A DNA stretch of 64,000 nt, from NCBI RefSeq assembly GCF_004363235.1, contig NZ_SNYW01000006.1:744001-808000 (forward strand), read 5' to 3'. Numbering within the stretch: position 1 is the stretch's first letter; each line of letters begins with the position of its first letter. Of the stretch, positions 29,293 through 40,573 are shown one piece after another. The notes beneath the pieces were generated by a model. The model had not been told where the DNA came from, did no database searches, and saw only the letters and a list, made by a program, of their open reading frames with translations. The position numbers and the translations under genes were made by a program. This DNA comes from Dongia mobilis (GTDB lineage Bacteria; Pseudomonadota; Alphaproteobacteria; Dongiales; Dongiaceae).

Positions 29293-29788
29293 GCTCGACC
29301 CGGCGGATTTCTGGTCCTTCAGCCTGGCGCTCTATTGCCGGCCGCCAGTGGCCCAGGCCTGCCTCGACCTGCAGGACCGGCGTGGCGCGGATGTCAATCT
29401 GCTGCTCGCCATATGCTGGCTGGCGGCGCGCGGCTACGAGACCGGTGTCGACGGGATCGAGGCGGCCGAAAGGGCCATCGCCAGTTGGAACGAAGCGGTG
29501 TTGAAGCCCCTGCGGACAACGCGGCGACGGCTGGTCAACGATTTTCCGGATCTTGCCAGGGCCGACCGGCAATCGATCAAGCACGGCATTCTGTCGGTCG
29601 AATTGGAATGCGAAAAGGTAGCGCAGGTCTGGATCGCCAAGGCGCTGGAGCCGCATGCCGGGTCACTGAGCACGCTGCCGGCGCGGCAACTCGCGACGGC
29701 GGGCTTCGATCGCTATCTGTCCAAGCTGGTCGGAATAGCCGACGGCCAGGACCGAACCGCCATCGACACGATCCTGAACCAGCTTTGA
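29282..29788 (+). CDS. TIGR02444 family protein, function unknown
   Basis: A 168-residue soluble helical protein. FWSFSLALYCRPPVAQACLDLQD and VNLLLAICWLAARG near the N-terminus match the TIGR02444 (DUF2390) family, whose role is unknown. TTG 29282 is the only plausible early start; it lies within the last codons of the phosphofructokinase gene, with GGGGA upstream. Co-translation with that gene is likely. Confidence 0.8.
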   Translation: MAIRLDPADFWSFSLALYCRPPVAQACLDLQDRRGADVNLLLAICWLAARGYETGVDGIEAAERAIASWNEAVLKPLRTTRRRLVNDFPDLARADRQSIKHGILSVELECEKVAQVWIAKALEPHAGSLSTLPARQLATAGFDRYLSKLVGIADGQDRTAIDTILNQL

Positions 29789-29794
29789 ACGGTG

Positions 29795-31261
29795 CTATTC
29801 AGCGGCGCCGGGGGCGAGCCGCGCGGCCAGCGCGGATGCGGCCTCGGTGTTGCTTTCCGGCGACGGCCGCGGCGGCGAGGCGAGGCGTTCTGGCGGCAAC
29901 AGGACGGTGACGGTCGTACCGGTTCCCGGCCGGCTCTCGATCTTCAACTCGCCGCCATGCAGTTCGACCAGCAGGCGCGAGATGGGCAGGCCAAGACCGG
30001 TTGCAGTCTGGCCGGTATCGTTCCTGAGCGGGGTGTCCCGCTTCATGTGGTCCTGACTTTCCAGCCGGTGGAAGGGGATGGTCGCCTGTTCAATCTCGGC
30101 CGGCGACATGCCGATCCCGCCATCACTGACGGCAATGGCAAGGCGGCCGTCCGGCAGTTTCTCGGCGCCGACCGTGACGCGGTTTTCGTCGGTTGTGAAC
30201 TTGATCGCATTGCCAAGGAGATTGCGCAGGACCTGCCGCAGCTTGCCATGATCGCCGACAAGCTGCGGAAGATCGGTGGCTACCTCGGCATTGACGATGA
30301 TGCCCTCGGCGATGGCAGCCGGAATGGCCTCCTCGACCGCCTCGACCACCAGCTTGGTCACGTCGATCCGGTCCGCGGCCAGGTCGATGTCGCCGGCCTC
30401 CAACTGCGACAGGTCGAAGACCTGGGTGACGAAATGCAGCAGGTGCCGGCCGCGGTCATGGATATGACCGACATATTCGGCGTATTGCGGGTTGTCGATC
30501 GGGCCGAGGATCTGCAGTTTCATCATCTCGGAATAGCCGATCACCGCATTGAGCGGGGTGCGCAATTCGTGGCTCATATTGCCGAGGAAGCGCGACTTGG
30601 CGAGGTTGGCCAACTCGGCACGCTCCTTGGCGGCGGAAAGATGCCGGATCAGGTTCTGGTTGCCGAGCAGCAGCGCCACGTTCTCCTTGAAGCCGTCATT
30701 GAGGTGGCGCGCCATCGACCACAGCAGCAGGCCCCAGAACAGCACGAAGGCGCCGATCAGCCAGCTGGGTTCACCGTCGAACCAGATGAGGTGATAACCG
30801 AAGGGAGCGAGGGCGGGAAGCGTGAAGGCGCCGAAGGCGACCAGGCTGTTGGTATAGCCGGCGATGGCGGAGGCGGAGAGGGCGGCCATCATGAAGGCGA
30901 TCACGAGCCGGCCGTAATCGGGGCCCATGGCGGTGATGAGCAGGACCGAGGAACCCCACAGCATCCCGGCGACCCCCGATCCGACGGCGAAGGCATAGAC
31001 CCAATGCTTGGCCTCGCCGACGCTGCGCGGGCGGGAGAGATAGAGTTTGGCCAGGGCGAAGCGGAGCATGGTCCAGCAGAACAATGTGCCGGCCCAGAGC
31101 AGCACATAGGCATGGTCGGCGCTGCGCCAGAGTGAGAGGCTGAGGAGCAGCATTGCACCGATATTGGCGATCAGCAGCGGGCGCGTACGCTTGTAGAGGC
31201 CGGAGATCAGCTCCGCCTCGATTTCCTCCCGGTTCACTTTTGCCATGACGGCTGGTGCCAT
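29795..31261 (-). CDS. Membrane sensor histidine kinase
   Basis: A 488-residue kinase. The first half has about six hydrophobic segments (residues 25-200) with little periplasmic sequence, so it probably senses within the membrane. The second half has the dimerisation/phosphoacceptor box SHELRTPLNAVIGYSE (His about 243), the N box LRNLLGNAIKFTTD, the G1 box VSDGGIGM and a G2 GLGLPISR. Start ATG 31261 has AGGTGG five bases upstream; an in-frame TTG at 31279 is less likely. No response regulator is adjacent, so it is an orphan kinase. It converges on the TIGR02444 gene, with only six bases between stops. Confidence 0.9.
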   Translation of the reverse strand: MAPAVMAKVNREEIEAELISGLYKRTRPLLIANIGAMLLLSLSLWRSADHAYVLLWAGTLFCWTMLRFALAKLYLSRPRSVGEAKHWVYAFAVGSGVAGMLWGSSVLLITAMGPDYGRLVIAFMMAALSASAIAGYTNSLVAFGAFTLPALAPFGYHLIWFDGEPSWLIGAFVLFWGLLLWSMARHLNDGFKENVALLLGNQNLIRHLSAAKERAELANLAKSRFLGNMSHELRTPLNAVIGYSEMMKLQILGPIDNPQYAEYVGHIHDRGRHLLHFVTQVFDLSQLEAGDIDLAADRIDVTKLVVEAVEEAIPAAIAEGIIVNAEVATDLPQLVGDHGKLRQVLRNLLGNAIKFTTDENRVTVGAEKLPDGRLAIAVSDGGIGMSPAEIEQATIPFHRLESQDHMKRDTPLRNDTGQTATGLGLPISRLLVELHGGELKIESRPGTGTTVTVLLPPERLASPPRPSPESNTEAASALAARLAPGAAE

Positions 31262-31501
31262 CTGGACCACCTGCTGCAAACTCCGACCCTCGTCTGTCGT
31301 TGAATACGGGCAAGATGGCCGTGGCAGATTAACGCCCCGCTAAACCTGCGGGAATTGCCTTGAATTTCACACAAAATCCCCATCATGGTGTGCGCCTAGG
31401 CGGGTGTATACAGTTGAGCTATGGTGCCCGCCGCGCCGATTCCGTATCGGCGCCCGGATTGGGCGCCCGGATCAGGCGGCGTATCAGACGGCGGAATGAC
31501 G

Positions 31502-32683
31502 ATGACGAAGGAATACCCAGCGGCGGGACCGGCGGACGGATATGACCAGGGCCGGCGCCTGCAGGCCCTGATCGGCCTCTATGCCGCCATTTTCGCCTTC
31601 AGCATTTCCTTCGGCGGCCTGGTGCCGTGGATGGCCCTCGACATGGAGACCCGCGGCATCGACGCCGTGATGATCGGCGTGGTCGGTGCGGCGCATCCGC
31701 TCGGCGTCCTCCTCATGTCACCCTTCACGCAGCGGATCGTGCGCCGTTTCGGCAGCGGCAATGCCATGGTCTGGTGCACGGTGATTTCACTGGTGACCCT
31801 GGTGCCGATGATGTTCACCGATTCCGTGGCGATCTGGCTGGTGCTGCGGTTCGTCAGCGGCCTGTCCGGCAGCGTCCCCTGGGTCGTGACCGAAACCTGG
31901 ATCAATGTGGCCTCGACTGACCGCAACCGCGGCCGGACCGTGGCGCTCTACGCCGCCATCATGGCCGGTGGCTTCGCGGCCGGACCGCTCACCCTCGATT
32001 ACGCGCTGCGGCTCGGCACCTCGCCCTTGCCGATCTTCATCGCCCTGCAATTGCTCTCGCTGCTGATCGTCATCTGGCTGCGCCGTCTGGCCCCGGCGCT
32101 GTCGGAACACGGGCAGGGCGGCTTCGGCGCGATCTTCGTGGCGCTGCCGGCCCTGCTGGCGGGGGCGTTCCTCTCCGGCGCGCTGGATGCGACGTTCTTC
32201 AGCTTCCTCCACATCTGGGGCCAGCGCATCGGCTTCGACGAGGGCTTCGCGCTGCGTCTGCTCAGCATCTTCATCGCCGGCAACATCCTGCTGCAATTTC
32301 CGATCGGCTGGCTGGCCGATCGCTGGGGGCCGCACCCGGTGCTGGTCGGCTGCGGCATCGCCTGTGTCGTGGCGCCGGCCCTGATCCTGCTGGGGCTCCC
32401 GGCCTATCCCCTGCCGCTGGTATTCGTGGTCTTTGCCTGGGGCGGTTTTGTCTGGGGTGCCTATTCGGTCGCGCTGGTGGCGATGGGCCGCAGATATGCC
32501 GGCGGCCAGCTGGTGATGATCAATGCCGCCTTCGTGATGGTCTATACCTTCGCCAATGTCGTCGGTCCGCCGATCGGCGGTGCATCGATCGATATCTGGG
32601 GGGCCAACGGCGTGATGGTCATGGCGCTCGTCGTCGCGGCGGCATTCACCCTGCTGGTGATGGCGCGCCGGCGCGAGTTCTGA
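31502..32683 (+). CDS. MFS transporter (YcaD-like)
   Basis: A 393-residue major facilitator protein with about twelve hydrophobic segments. The YcaD/sugar-efflux-like pattern is visible: GLVPWMALDMETRG in loop 1, GSVPWVVTETWIN in TM5 and a repeated GWLADRWG loop. The substrate is unknown. ATG 31502 or 31496 may be used. It is divergent from the histidine kinase gene and converges on ubiX. Confidence 0.85.
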   Translation: MTKEYPAAGPADGYDQGRRLQALIGLYAAIFAFSISFGGLVPWMALDMETRGIDAVMIGVVGAAHPLGVLLMSPFTQRIVRRFGSGNAMVWCTVISLVTLVPMMFTDSVAIWLVLRFVSGLSGSVPWVVTETWINVASTDRNRGRTVALYAAIMAGGFAAGPLTLDYALRLGTSPLPIFIALQLLSLLIVIWLRRLAPALSEHGQGGFGAIFVALPALLAGAFLSGALDATFFSFLHIWGQRIGFDEGFALRLLSIFIAGNILLQFPIGWLADRWGPHPVLVGCGIACVVAPALILLGLPAYPLPLVFVVFAWGGFVWGAYSVALVAMGRRYAGGQLVMINAAFVMVYTFANVVGPPIGGASIDIWGANGVMVMALVVAAAFTLLVMARRREF

Positions 32684-32696
32684 TCAGCCACGATTG

Positions 32697-33317
32697 TCAA
32701 TCGCGGGGCCGCGGCGCCTTCTTCTTGTTCCAGCGGGTAACGCTGTCGAGGTGCAGGCCAAAGAGGTCGAGAACGCGGCCCAGGCTTTGATCGACCATCT
32801 CGTCGATGGATTGCGGCTGGGCATACATGGCGGGTACCGGCGGCGCGATGATGCCGCCCATTTCGGTCACCGCCGCCATGTTGCGGATATGGCCCAGATG
32901 CAGCGGCGTCTCGCGCAGCATCAGCACGAGGCGTCGGCGTTCCTTGAGGGCGACGTCGGCCGCGCGCGCGATCAGCGTCGGCGTGACACCGCTGGCGATC
33001 TCGGCCAGCGACTTGGCCGAGCAGGGCGCCACGATCATGCCGAGGGTCAGGAAGGAACCCGACGAAATCGGCGCAGCCAGATCTTCGTTGCTGTGGCAGA
33101 AATCGGCCAGCGCGCGGACCGCCGCCACCTTGCGGTCGGTCTCATAGGCCAGCGTGACTTCGGCCGCGCGCGACATGACGAGATGCGTCTCGATCATGGT
33201 GTCCTTGAGCAATTCCAGGAGACGGATGCCGTAGATGATGCCGGATGCGCCGGTGATGCCGATGATCAGGCGCGAGGGCGGATGTTGGGTTTGCGGGCTA
33301 TTTTTCTGTCGGACCAT
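32697..33317 (-). CDS. ubiX: Flavin prenyltransferase UbiX
   Basis: A 206-residue flavoprotein that joins dimethylallyl phosphate to FMN, making the prenylated FMN cofactor of UbiD enzymes. IGITGASGIIYGIRLLE binds FMN, and SGSFLTLGMIVAPCSAKSLAEIASG and RRRLVLMLRETPLH are conserved active-site segments. A UbiD homologue is encoded about 22 kb away in this window. The upstream gap to the DUF465 gene (about 290 bases) probably holds both divergent promoters. Confidence 0.96.
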   Translation of the reverse strand: MVRQKNSPQTQHPPSRLIIGITGASGIIYGIRLLELLKDTMIETHLVMSRAAEVTLAYETDRKVAAVRALADFCHSNEDLAAPISSGSFLTLGMIVAPCSAKSLAEIASGVTPTLIARAADVALKERRRLVLMLRETPLHLGHIRNMAAVTEMGGIIAPPVPAMYAQPQSIDEMVDQSLGRVLDLFGLHLDSVTRWNKKKAPRPRD

Positions 33318-33611
33318 TGGCTTGCTGTCAGGAATTGAAGGTCGGGTTGGGCTCGGACCCGGAATTCAGTCAGAGTTGCATGATCAATTTGGGCATTTTT
33401 GCCGCGTCACCTTGAAGCACGCGGCACACTCGCTCATTTACTTGGGGACGATATTGGCGTTAGCATCTTCACAATCTGCCGCAAAGGCAATTCCAGGCCC
33501 GTCCCCGGACCACCGGTCCCAGGGCCATATTGAACCGGAGGAACCGCAAACCAGCAGCACATCAGCAATTCCACTGCAAATCTGAGTTCCGCAATAGCAT
33601 GGGAGAAAGAT

Positions 33612-33782
33612 ATGGCTACCAATGCCCACGCCGAGTCACTCAAGGCCAAGCACGCCGATCTGGACGCGAAGATTGCCGCCGAGGAACGTCGACCCCATCC
33701 GGATGACGCCGCCATCCACGAACTCAAGAAGCAGAAGCTGAGGATCAAGGACGAACTGGCCGTACTCGAGAGGGTGCACTGA
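33612..33782 (+). CDS. DUF465 (YdcH-like) small coiled-coil protein
   Basis: A 56-residue protein, highly charged and helical, with the DUF465 pattern (LKAKHADLDAKIAAEE, Pro-HPDDAAIHELKKQKLRIKDEL). GGGAGAAAG stands just before ATG 33612. The function of the family is unknown. A strong terminator follows directly. Confidence 0.88.
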   Translation: MATNAHAESLKAKHADLDAKIAAEERRPHPDDAAIHELKKQKLRIKDELAVLERVH

Positions 33783-33824
33783 CCGCAGGTCAGCCAGGCC
33801 GGACAAAGAAAGTCTATCTCTTCC

Positions 33825-33870
33825 AACCGCCGTCGCTGGGCCAAATCGGCCCGCCGGCGGTTATTTTATT
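33825..33870 (+). terminator. Rho-independent terminator after the DUF465 gene
   Basis: The outer stem AACCGCCG (33825-33832) / CGGCGGTT (33855-33862) encloses a GGGCC/GGCCC inner stem and is followed by ATTTTATT. Confidence 0.85.
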
Positions 33871-33875
33871 GCTAC

Positions 33876-33910
33876 TTGACCCGGCCGGGACGGCTGATTA
33901 AGTGTAGTTC
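33876..33910 (+). promoter_or_regulatory. leuA: Candidate promoter of the leuA leader
   Basis: TTGACC (33876-33881) is a good -35 match. With a 17-base spacer the -10 position (33899-33904, TAAGTG) is only a weak match. Initiation seven bases later would fall on the ATG of the first leader mini-ORF, as in leaderless trp leaders of rhizobia. Inference from spacing only. Confidence 0.3.
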
Positions 33911-33970
33911 ATGAGCAAACTGACGCAAAATCTGGCGCTTTCGCTTCGACTTACCGCCCCGGCGTGCTGA
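33911..33970 (+). CDS. Leucine-rich leader mini-ORF 1 in the leuA leader
   Basis: A 19-codon open frame (MSKLTQNLALSLRLTAPAC) with five leucine codons within eleven positions, three of them CTT. It lacks a clear ribosome site and may be leaderless if the candidate promoter is right. The TQN segment resembles the start of the trpL leader peptide of rhizobia (from memory). It is a candidate leader peptide for leucine-dependent attenuation of leuA. Confidence 0.4.
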   Translation: MSKLTQNLALSLRLTAPAC

Positions 33971-34037
33971 ATCGCGCCGGCCGCGTGGGCAATTTGCCCC
34001 TCCCAGCCAGATTATCCTAAGTCGTCAGGATTTGCCG

Positions 34038-35950
<1,913 letters not shown>

Positions 35951-35974
35951 CCGCATCGGTCGTGGCTGAAAGCA

Positions 35975-36009
35975 GGCCGCCCGGGGCATCGGCCGCGGGC
36001 GGCCTTTTT
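35975..36009 (+). terminator. Rho-independent terminator after leuA
   Basis: A perfect 9-bp stem GGCCGCCCG (35975-35983) / CGGGCGGCC (35996-36004) is followed by TTTTT, 25 bases after the leuA stop. Confidence 0.9.
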
Positions 36010-36122
36010 CATTGACGCGACCAATCGACACCTCGACCCTGTGCCCGAGAGCCTGCTATTTGTAGGGGCATAGGAAGCGCCGGAGCAGCGGCCGATTGGA
36101 TGCAAAGGGGAGACGGCACGCC

Positions 36123-38024
36123 ATGTCAGGATCATTCGACACCCTCTATCGCCAGTCCATCGCGGACCGGGAGGGATTCTGGGGCAAGGCAGCCGAGGCC
36201 ATCGACTGGCACCGGAAATGGGACCGGGTCCTCGATGACAGCAATCCACCGTTCTATCGTTGGTTTGCCGGGGCCGAGCTCAACACCGCACATAACTGCC
36301 TCGACCGTCATGTAGCAGCCGGGCGCGGCGACCAGGTGGCGGTCATCCACGATAGCCCGGTGACGCAGACCATTGCCCGCATCACCTATCGCGAGATGAC
36401 CGACCGCGTCGCCCGTTTCGCCGGTGCCCTGGCGAAACTCGGCGTGACCAAGGGAGACCGGGTTATCATCTACATGCCGATGGTGCCGGAGGCGCTGGTC
36501 GCCATGCTGGCCTGCGCGCGCCTCGGTGCCATTCACTCGGTCGTATTCGGCGGTTTCGCGGCCAAGGAACTGGCGACCCGGGTCGACGATTGCAAGCCGA
36601 AGGTCATCGTCAGTGCCTCCTGCGGCATTGAAGTCTCGCGGGTGGTGCCCTACAAGCCGCTGCTCGATGCTGCCATCGAGATGGCCGCCCACAAGCCCGC
36701 CCATTGCGTCATCCTGCAGCGGCCGATGGAGCAGGCGCGCCTGATCTCGGGGCGCGATCTCGAATGGAGCGAGGCCGAGGCGGGCGTTGTACCGCATCCT
36801 TGCGTGCCGGTCGCCGCCACCGATCCGCTCTATATCCTCTACACCTCCGGCACCACCGGCCAGCCCAAGGGTGTGGTGCGCGACAATGGCGGCCACGCCG
36901 TGGCGCTCAACTGGACCATGCGGCATATCTATGACATGCAGCCGGGCGAGGTGTATTGGTCTGCCTCCGATGTCGGCTGGGTGGTGGGCCATTCCTACAT
37001 CGTCTATGCGCCGCTGCTCCATGGCTCCACCACCATCGTCTATGAAGGGAAGCCCGTGGGCACGCCTGACGCCGGTGCCTTCTGGCGGGTGATCGCCGAG
37101 CACAAGGTGCGCGTCCTCTTTACCGCGCCCACGGCCTTTCGCGCCATCAAGCGCGACGATCCGAATGGCGAACACATCGGCAAATACGATATCTCCTCGC
37201 TGCGCGCCTTGTTCCTGGCGGGCGAGCGTTCGGACCCGGCGACGCTGGAATGGGCCGAGGCCAAGCTGAAGGTGCCGGTGATCGACCACTGGTGGCAGAC
37301 CGAGACCGGCTGGGCCATTGCCGCCAATTGCCTGGGCATCGAGAAACTGCCGGTGAAGCACGGCTCGCCGACGCGCGCGGCGCCCGGCTGGGATGTGCAG
37401 GTCCTGGGCGATGACGGACATCCGGCCAAGCCGGGCGAGATCGGCAACATCGTCTGCAAGCTGCCGCTGCCACCAGGCGCCTTCCCCACGCTATGGAATG
37501 CCGAGGAGCGCTATCGCAAGAGCTACATGACGACCTTCCCCGGCTACTACCAGACGGCGGATGCGGGTTTCCTCGACGAGGACGGTTACGTCTACATCAT
37601 GGCCCGCACCGACGACATCATCAACGTCGCCGGCCATCGCCTCTCCACCGGCGGCATGGAGGAAGTACTGGCGAGCCATCCCGACGTTGCCGAATGCGCG
37701 GTGATCGGCGCCCATGACGAGTTGAAGGGCCAGGTGCCGCTGGGTTTCCTGGTGCTGAAGGCCGGCGTCGACAAGCCGGCCGAGAAGGTGGTGGCCGAGG
37801 TGGTGCAACTGGTGCGGGACAAGATCGGTCCGGTGGCGGCCTTCAAGAGTGCCACCGTGGTGGCGCGCCTGCCCAAGACCCGCTCCGGCAAGATCCTGCG
37901 CGGCACGATGCAGAAGATCGCCGACGGGAAGGAATACAACATGCCGGCGACCATCGACGATCCGGCCATTCTGGGCGAGATCGAAGGCGCACTCCGGGGC
38001 ATCGGCTTCGCTCGCAAGGAATAG
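36123..38024 (+). CDS. prpE: Propionyl-CoA synthetase (PrpE-type acyl-CoA ligase)
   Basis: A 633-residue adenylate-forming enzyme activating propionate (or acetate) to its CoA thioester. It has the P-loop-like YILYTSGTTGQPKG, the A5 motif WWQTETGW, and the hinge and C-terminal RTDDIINVAGHRLSTGG; the lysine of TRSGKILRG is the residue normally acetylated or used for adenylation. SADVGWVVGHSYIVYAPLLHG is characteristic of the propionyl/acetyl-CoA synthetases. ATG 36123 lies behind GGGGAGA. No prpBC genes are adjacent; the meaB and cobST genes suggest disposal through methylmalonyl-CoA. Confidence 0.93.
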   Translation: MSGSFDTLYRQSIADREGFWGKAAEAIDWHRKWDRVLDDSNPPFYRWFAGAELNTAHNCLDRHVAAGRGDQVAVIHDSPVTQTIARITYREMTDRVARFAGALAKLGVTKGDRVIIYMPMVPEALVAMLACARLGAIHSVVFGGFAAKELATRVDDCKPKVIVSASCGIEVSRVVPYKPLLDAAIEMAAHKPAHCVILQRPMEQARLISGRDLEWSEAEAGVVPHPCVPVAATDPLYILYTSGTTGQPKGVVRDNGGHAVALNWTMRHIYDMQPGEVYWSASDVGWVVGHSYIVYAPLLHGSTTIVYEGKPVGTPDAGAFWRVIAEHKVRVLFTAPTAFRAIKRDDPNGEHIGKYDISSLRALFLAGERSDPATLEWAEAKLKVPVIDHWWQTETGWAIAANCLGIEKLPVKHGSPTRAAPGWDVQVLGDDGHPAKPGEIGNIVCKLPLPPGAFPTLWNAEERYRKSYMTTFPGYYQTADAGFLDEDGYVYIMARTDDIINVAGHRLSTGGMEEVLASHPDVAECAVIGAHDELKGQVPLGFLVLKAGVDKPAEKVVAEVVQLVRDKIGPVAAFKSATVVARLPKTRSGKILRGTMQKIADGKEYNMPATIDDPAILGEIEGALRGIGFARKE

Positions 38025-38118
38025 TCACGCGGCAGGCTTTGCCTGTTTACAACCCGACGCAGAATTCGCATAGTATTTTCTACCATCGCGCGAATTAACT
38101 GTCGGGGGAACCGAAACC

Positions 38119-39480
38119 ATGCTGTTGCGGCCGGGTGGTTGTTCGAGCGGGCCCTGCCGCCCGGTCACGGCAATTGTGCTCCTGGCCGTTGCCCTGCTGG
38201 CTGTTTCCGGCTGCCGCGGGATCAGCGTGCCGCCGGTGCCTGTCTTGCAGAGCGCCGCCGGGGCGAATGACCGGCTTGCGCCGATCCAGATCGATCGCAT
38301 CGTCTTCAACCTGACACGGGGCCAGCAAGTCGGCTCCTATCGCGGCGGCCACGTCTATACCGGCTGCGGCGCCACGCTGTCGCCCGAGCCGATCTACTGG
38401 AAGGCCGGGCGGGTCAGCGCCGACGATGCCGAGACGCAGGACGTTCTCGGCGATGCCTTGCGCGGGGCCGGCTACAATGTCGTGGGTCCGTCGGAGGATC
38501 TGTTCGTCGATACCGGAAGCCAAGCCGAGTTCCTGGTGGGTGGCCGCGTCGACCGGATGCTGATGGATGTCTGCGACGAGGTCAGCATGATGAATGCGCG
38601 GTGGCTTGGCACCCAATCCGGCGAAATCTCCGTCGACGTCACCTGGCAGGTCTATTCCCTGCTCGATCGGCGCGTCGTCCTCGAGACTCGATCGCAGGGT
38701 TTTGCGGCCATGCAGGACGGCATGCCCGACGGCGAAGTTGAACTGATCCTGCGCGGCCTGGCGGCGGCGGCCCGCAATCTGGCGGCGGACCGGCAGCTCC
38801 ATGCCCTGCTGCGGCAGGATCGCCAGCAACTGGCGGCTGCCGCCGCTCCCACTTCGGCCGATCCCCGAACGCAACCGGCCGTGGTCCTGCGGCCGGTGGC
38901 GCTGCCGGAAGGCGCGCTGTCGGAAAGGATGAGGCGGGTACAGGCCTCGGTTGTCACCATCAGGTCCAGCCGGGGCCAGGGCTCGGGCTTCTTCGTGGCG
39001 CCGGACCTCGTGCTCACCAATGCGCATGTCGTGGGTGGCGCCGAGCGTGTGCGCGTGGTGCTCCTCGATGGCAGGGCGATCGATGCCAGGGTCTTGCGCC
39101 GTGCACCAAACCGCGACGTCGCCCTGGTTCAGATCATCCAGGGATCCCATGCGCCGCTGTCGTTGCGCCTCGAGCCACCGGACCTGGCGGAGGAGGTCTA
39201 TGCCGTCGGCTCGCCCCTCGACGAGAGCCTGGCCGGCACGATCACCCGCGGCATCGTCAGCCGCTATCAAAGGGATGCCGAAGGCTTCGAACTGATCCAG
39301 GCCGACGCCACGATCCAGCAGGGCAGCAGCGGCGGCCCGTTGCTCGATGCCGCGGGACGGGTGGTCGGTCTGTCTCAATCCGTGCTGGCGGGCGAGGATG
39401 AACTCTCTCTCGGCATCAATTTCTTCATCCCCATCGCGGACGCCTTGCTGCATTTGAATGTGAGAATTGACGGAAGTTGA
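38119..39480 (+). CDS. Lipoprotein trypsin-like serine protease
   Basis: A 453-residue protein in three parts. First is a signal with lipobox VSGC (Cys about residue 32). Next is a domain of about 200 residues without a recognised family (IDRIVFNLTRGQQ, GAGYNVVGPSEDLF). Last is a C-terminal S1/DegP-like protease domain with catalytic His303 (TNAHVV), Asp333 (RDVALVQI) and Ser404 (GSSGGPLLD). There is no PDZ domain. The N-terminal domain may bind the envelope or sense the substrate. It lies upstream of, and in the same direction as, the solute-binding and HD-GYP genes. Confidence 0.88.
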   Translation: MLLRPGGCSSGPCRPVTAIVLLAVALLAVSGCRGISVPPVPVLQSAAGANDRLAPIQIDRIVFNLTRGQQVGSYRGGHVYTGCGATLSPEPIYWKAGRVSADDAETQDVLGDALRGAGYNVVGPSEDLFVDTGSQAEFLVGGRVDRMLMDVCDEVSMMNARWLGTQSGEISVDVTWQVYSLLDRRVVLETRSQGFAAMQDGMPDGEVELILRGLAAAARNLAADRQLHALLRQDRQQLAAAAAPTSADPRTQPAVVLRPVALPEGALSERMRRVQASVVTIRSSRGQGSGFFVAPDLVLTNAHVVGGAERVRVVLLDGRAIDARVLRRAPNRDVALVQIIQGSHAPLSLRLEPPDLAEEVYAVGSPLDESLAGTITRGIVSRYQRDAEGFELIQADATIQQGSSGGPLLDAAGRVVGLSQSVLAGEDELSLGINFFIPIADALLHLNVRIDGS

Positions 39481-39672
39481 TAAGACATTGGCCTGGACAG
39501 GGAATCTTGTCCCGTTGCCATGACCCGCGCCTGCGCGCTGTGGTCGAATACAGTCGATTTCCTGATCCTTTCCGCGGGCGACAGCGTATACTTATTTATC
39601 CGCATCCCGAGCGGGGCGCCGGTCAACTCGCTGGACCGGTGTCGACGGCGTTCCGATGGATCCGTTGCGAGG

Positions 39673-40566
39673 ATGCTGGGCAAATCCAATCGATACGTGG
39701 CTTTCGTCCCGATAAGACATTGCTGGCAAAGGCTTCCTTTGCGCCGGCAACCGGCCTTTGCGGTGCTTTTGCCGGTACTGTTGTGCACTGCACTTCTTTT
39801 CCTGGTCGGCCCGTTACCTGCCCGTGCTGGCCCGCAGGGCGACGATCTCGGCTGCAACCGACCGCTCCGCGTCGCCGTGTTCGAGTTCGGTCCCTGGTAT
39901 CGTGCCGGCAACGGCATCACGATCGATCTGCTTGAGGCCATCGCCGCCAGAACCGGCTGCGCGTTCCAGCCGGTCAGCCTCTCGCGCGTCGCCGCCTGGG
40001 ATGCGCTGCGCGACGGCACCGTCGACATCATCCCCAACAGCATCCGGACAGCCGAGCGGGACAGGCTCGCACGCTTCGTGCCGTTCCTGCGTATCCGCAA
40101 CCTGATGATCGTGCGTGCCGATGCGGGAAATAATCTTGATTCGATCGATTCCTTTGTCGCCGATCGTACTGCGCGCCTCGGAGTCATCAGGGGGTTCCGC
40201 TATGGCAGTTTTTTCGATCTGCGCCTGCAATCCCTGCTCGGCGACGATCGCATGACCGCCGCCGACGATCCGCGCGACCTCGTCGAGCAATTGCGCCGGG
40301 GTGCCCTCGATGCAATCCTGCTGCCGTCGGGGCATTTCTTTGCCTATGTCGCCGAAATGGACCGGCAGCGCGCCTTCCGCGTGCTGGACACTACGGCCGC
40401 CGGGCCGGTCCCCAGCGGTCTCGCGCTTTCGCGCGACCAGTTCTCGGGCGTCCAGGTCGACAACTGGCTGCGGCTGGTGGAGGCGATGGTCCTCGACCGC
40501 AGCATGGAGAACCTGATCGCCAACCATCTGCCGCCACGCATTGCCGCAACGATTCCCCACAGGTGA
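39673..40566 (+). CDS. Periplasmic solute-binding protein family 3
   Basis: A roughly 297-residue protein with a long hydrophobic signal (AVLLPVLLCTALLFLVGPLPARA) and the type 3 bacterial extracellular binding domain (LRVAVFEFGPWYR, then ITIDLLEAIAARTGC and GTVDIIPNSIRTAERD). No ABC permease is nearby. It ends seven bases before the sensor HD-GYP gene, so it probably feeds ligand to that receptor, like a two-part chemosensory input. The start is uncertain: ATG 39520 is also in frame and neither has a good ribosome site. Confidence 0.8.
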   Translation: MLGKSNRYVAFVPIRHCWQRLPLRRQPAFAVLLPVLLCTALLFLVGPLPARAGPQGDDLGCNRPLRVAVFEFGPWYRAGNGITIDLLEAIAARTGCAFQPVSLSRVAAWDALRDGTVDIIPNSIRTAERDRLARFVPFLRIRNLMIVRADAGNNLDSIDSFVADRTARLGVIRGFRYGSFFDLRLQSLLGDDRMTAADDPRDLVEQLRRGALDAILLPSGHFFAYVAEMDRQRAFRVLDTTAAGPVPSGLALSRDQFSGVQVDNWLRLVEAMVLDRSMENLIANHLPPRIAATIPHR

Positions 40567-40573
40567 GCGCAAC

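Noticed and set aside
38040-38062. Short CAGGC/GCCTG hairpin after prpE
   Set aside because: A 5-bp stem with three T residues is too weak to call a terminator.
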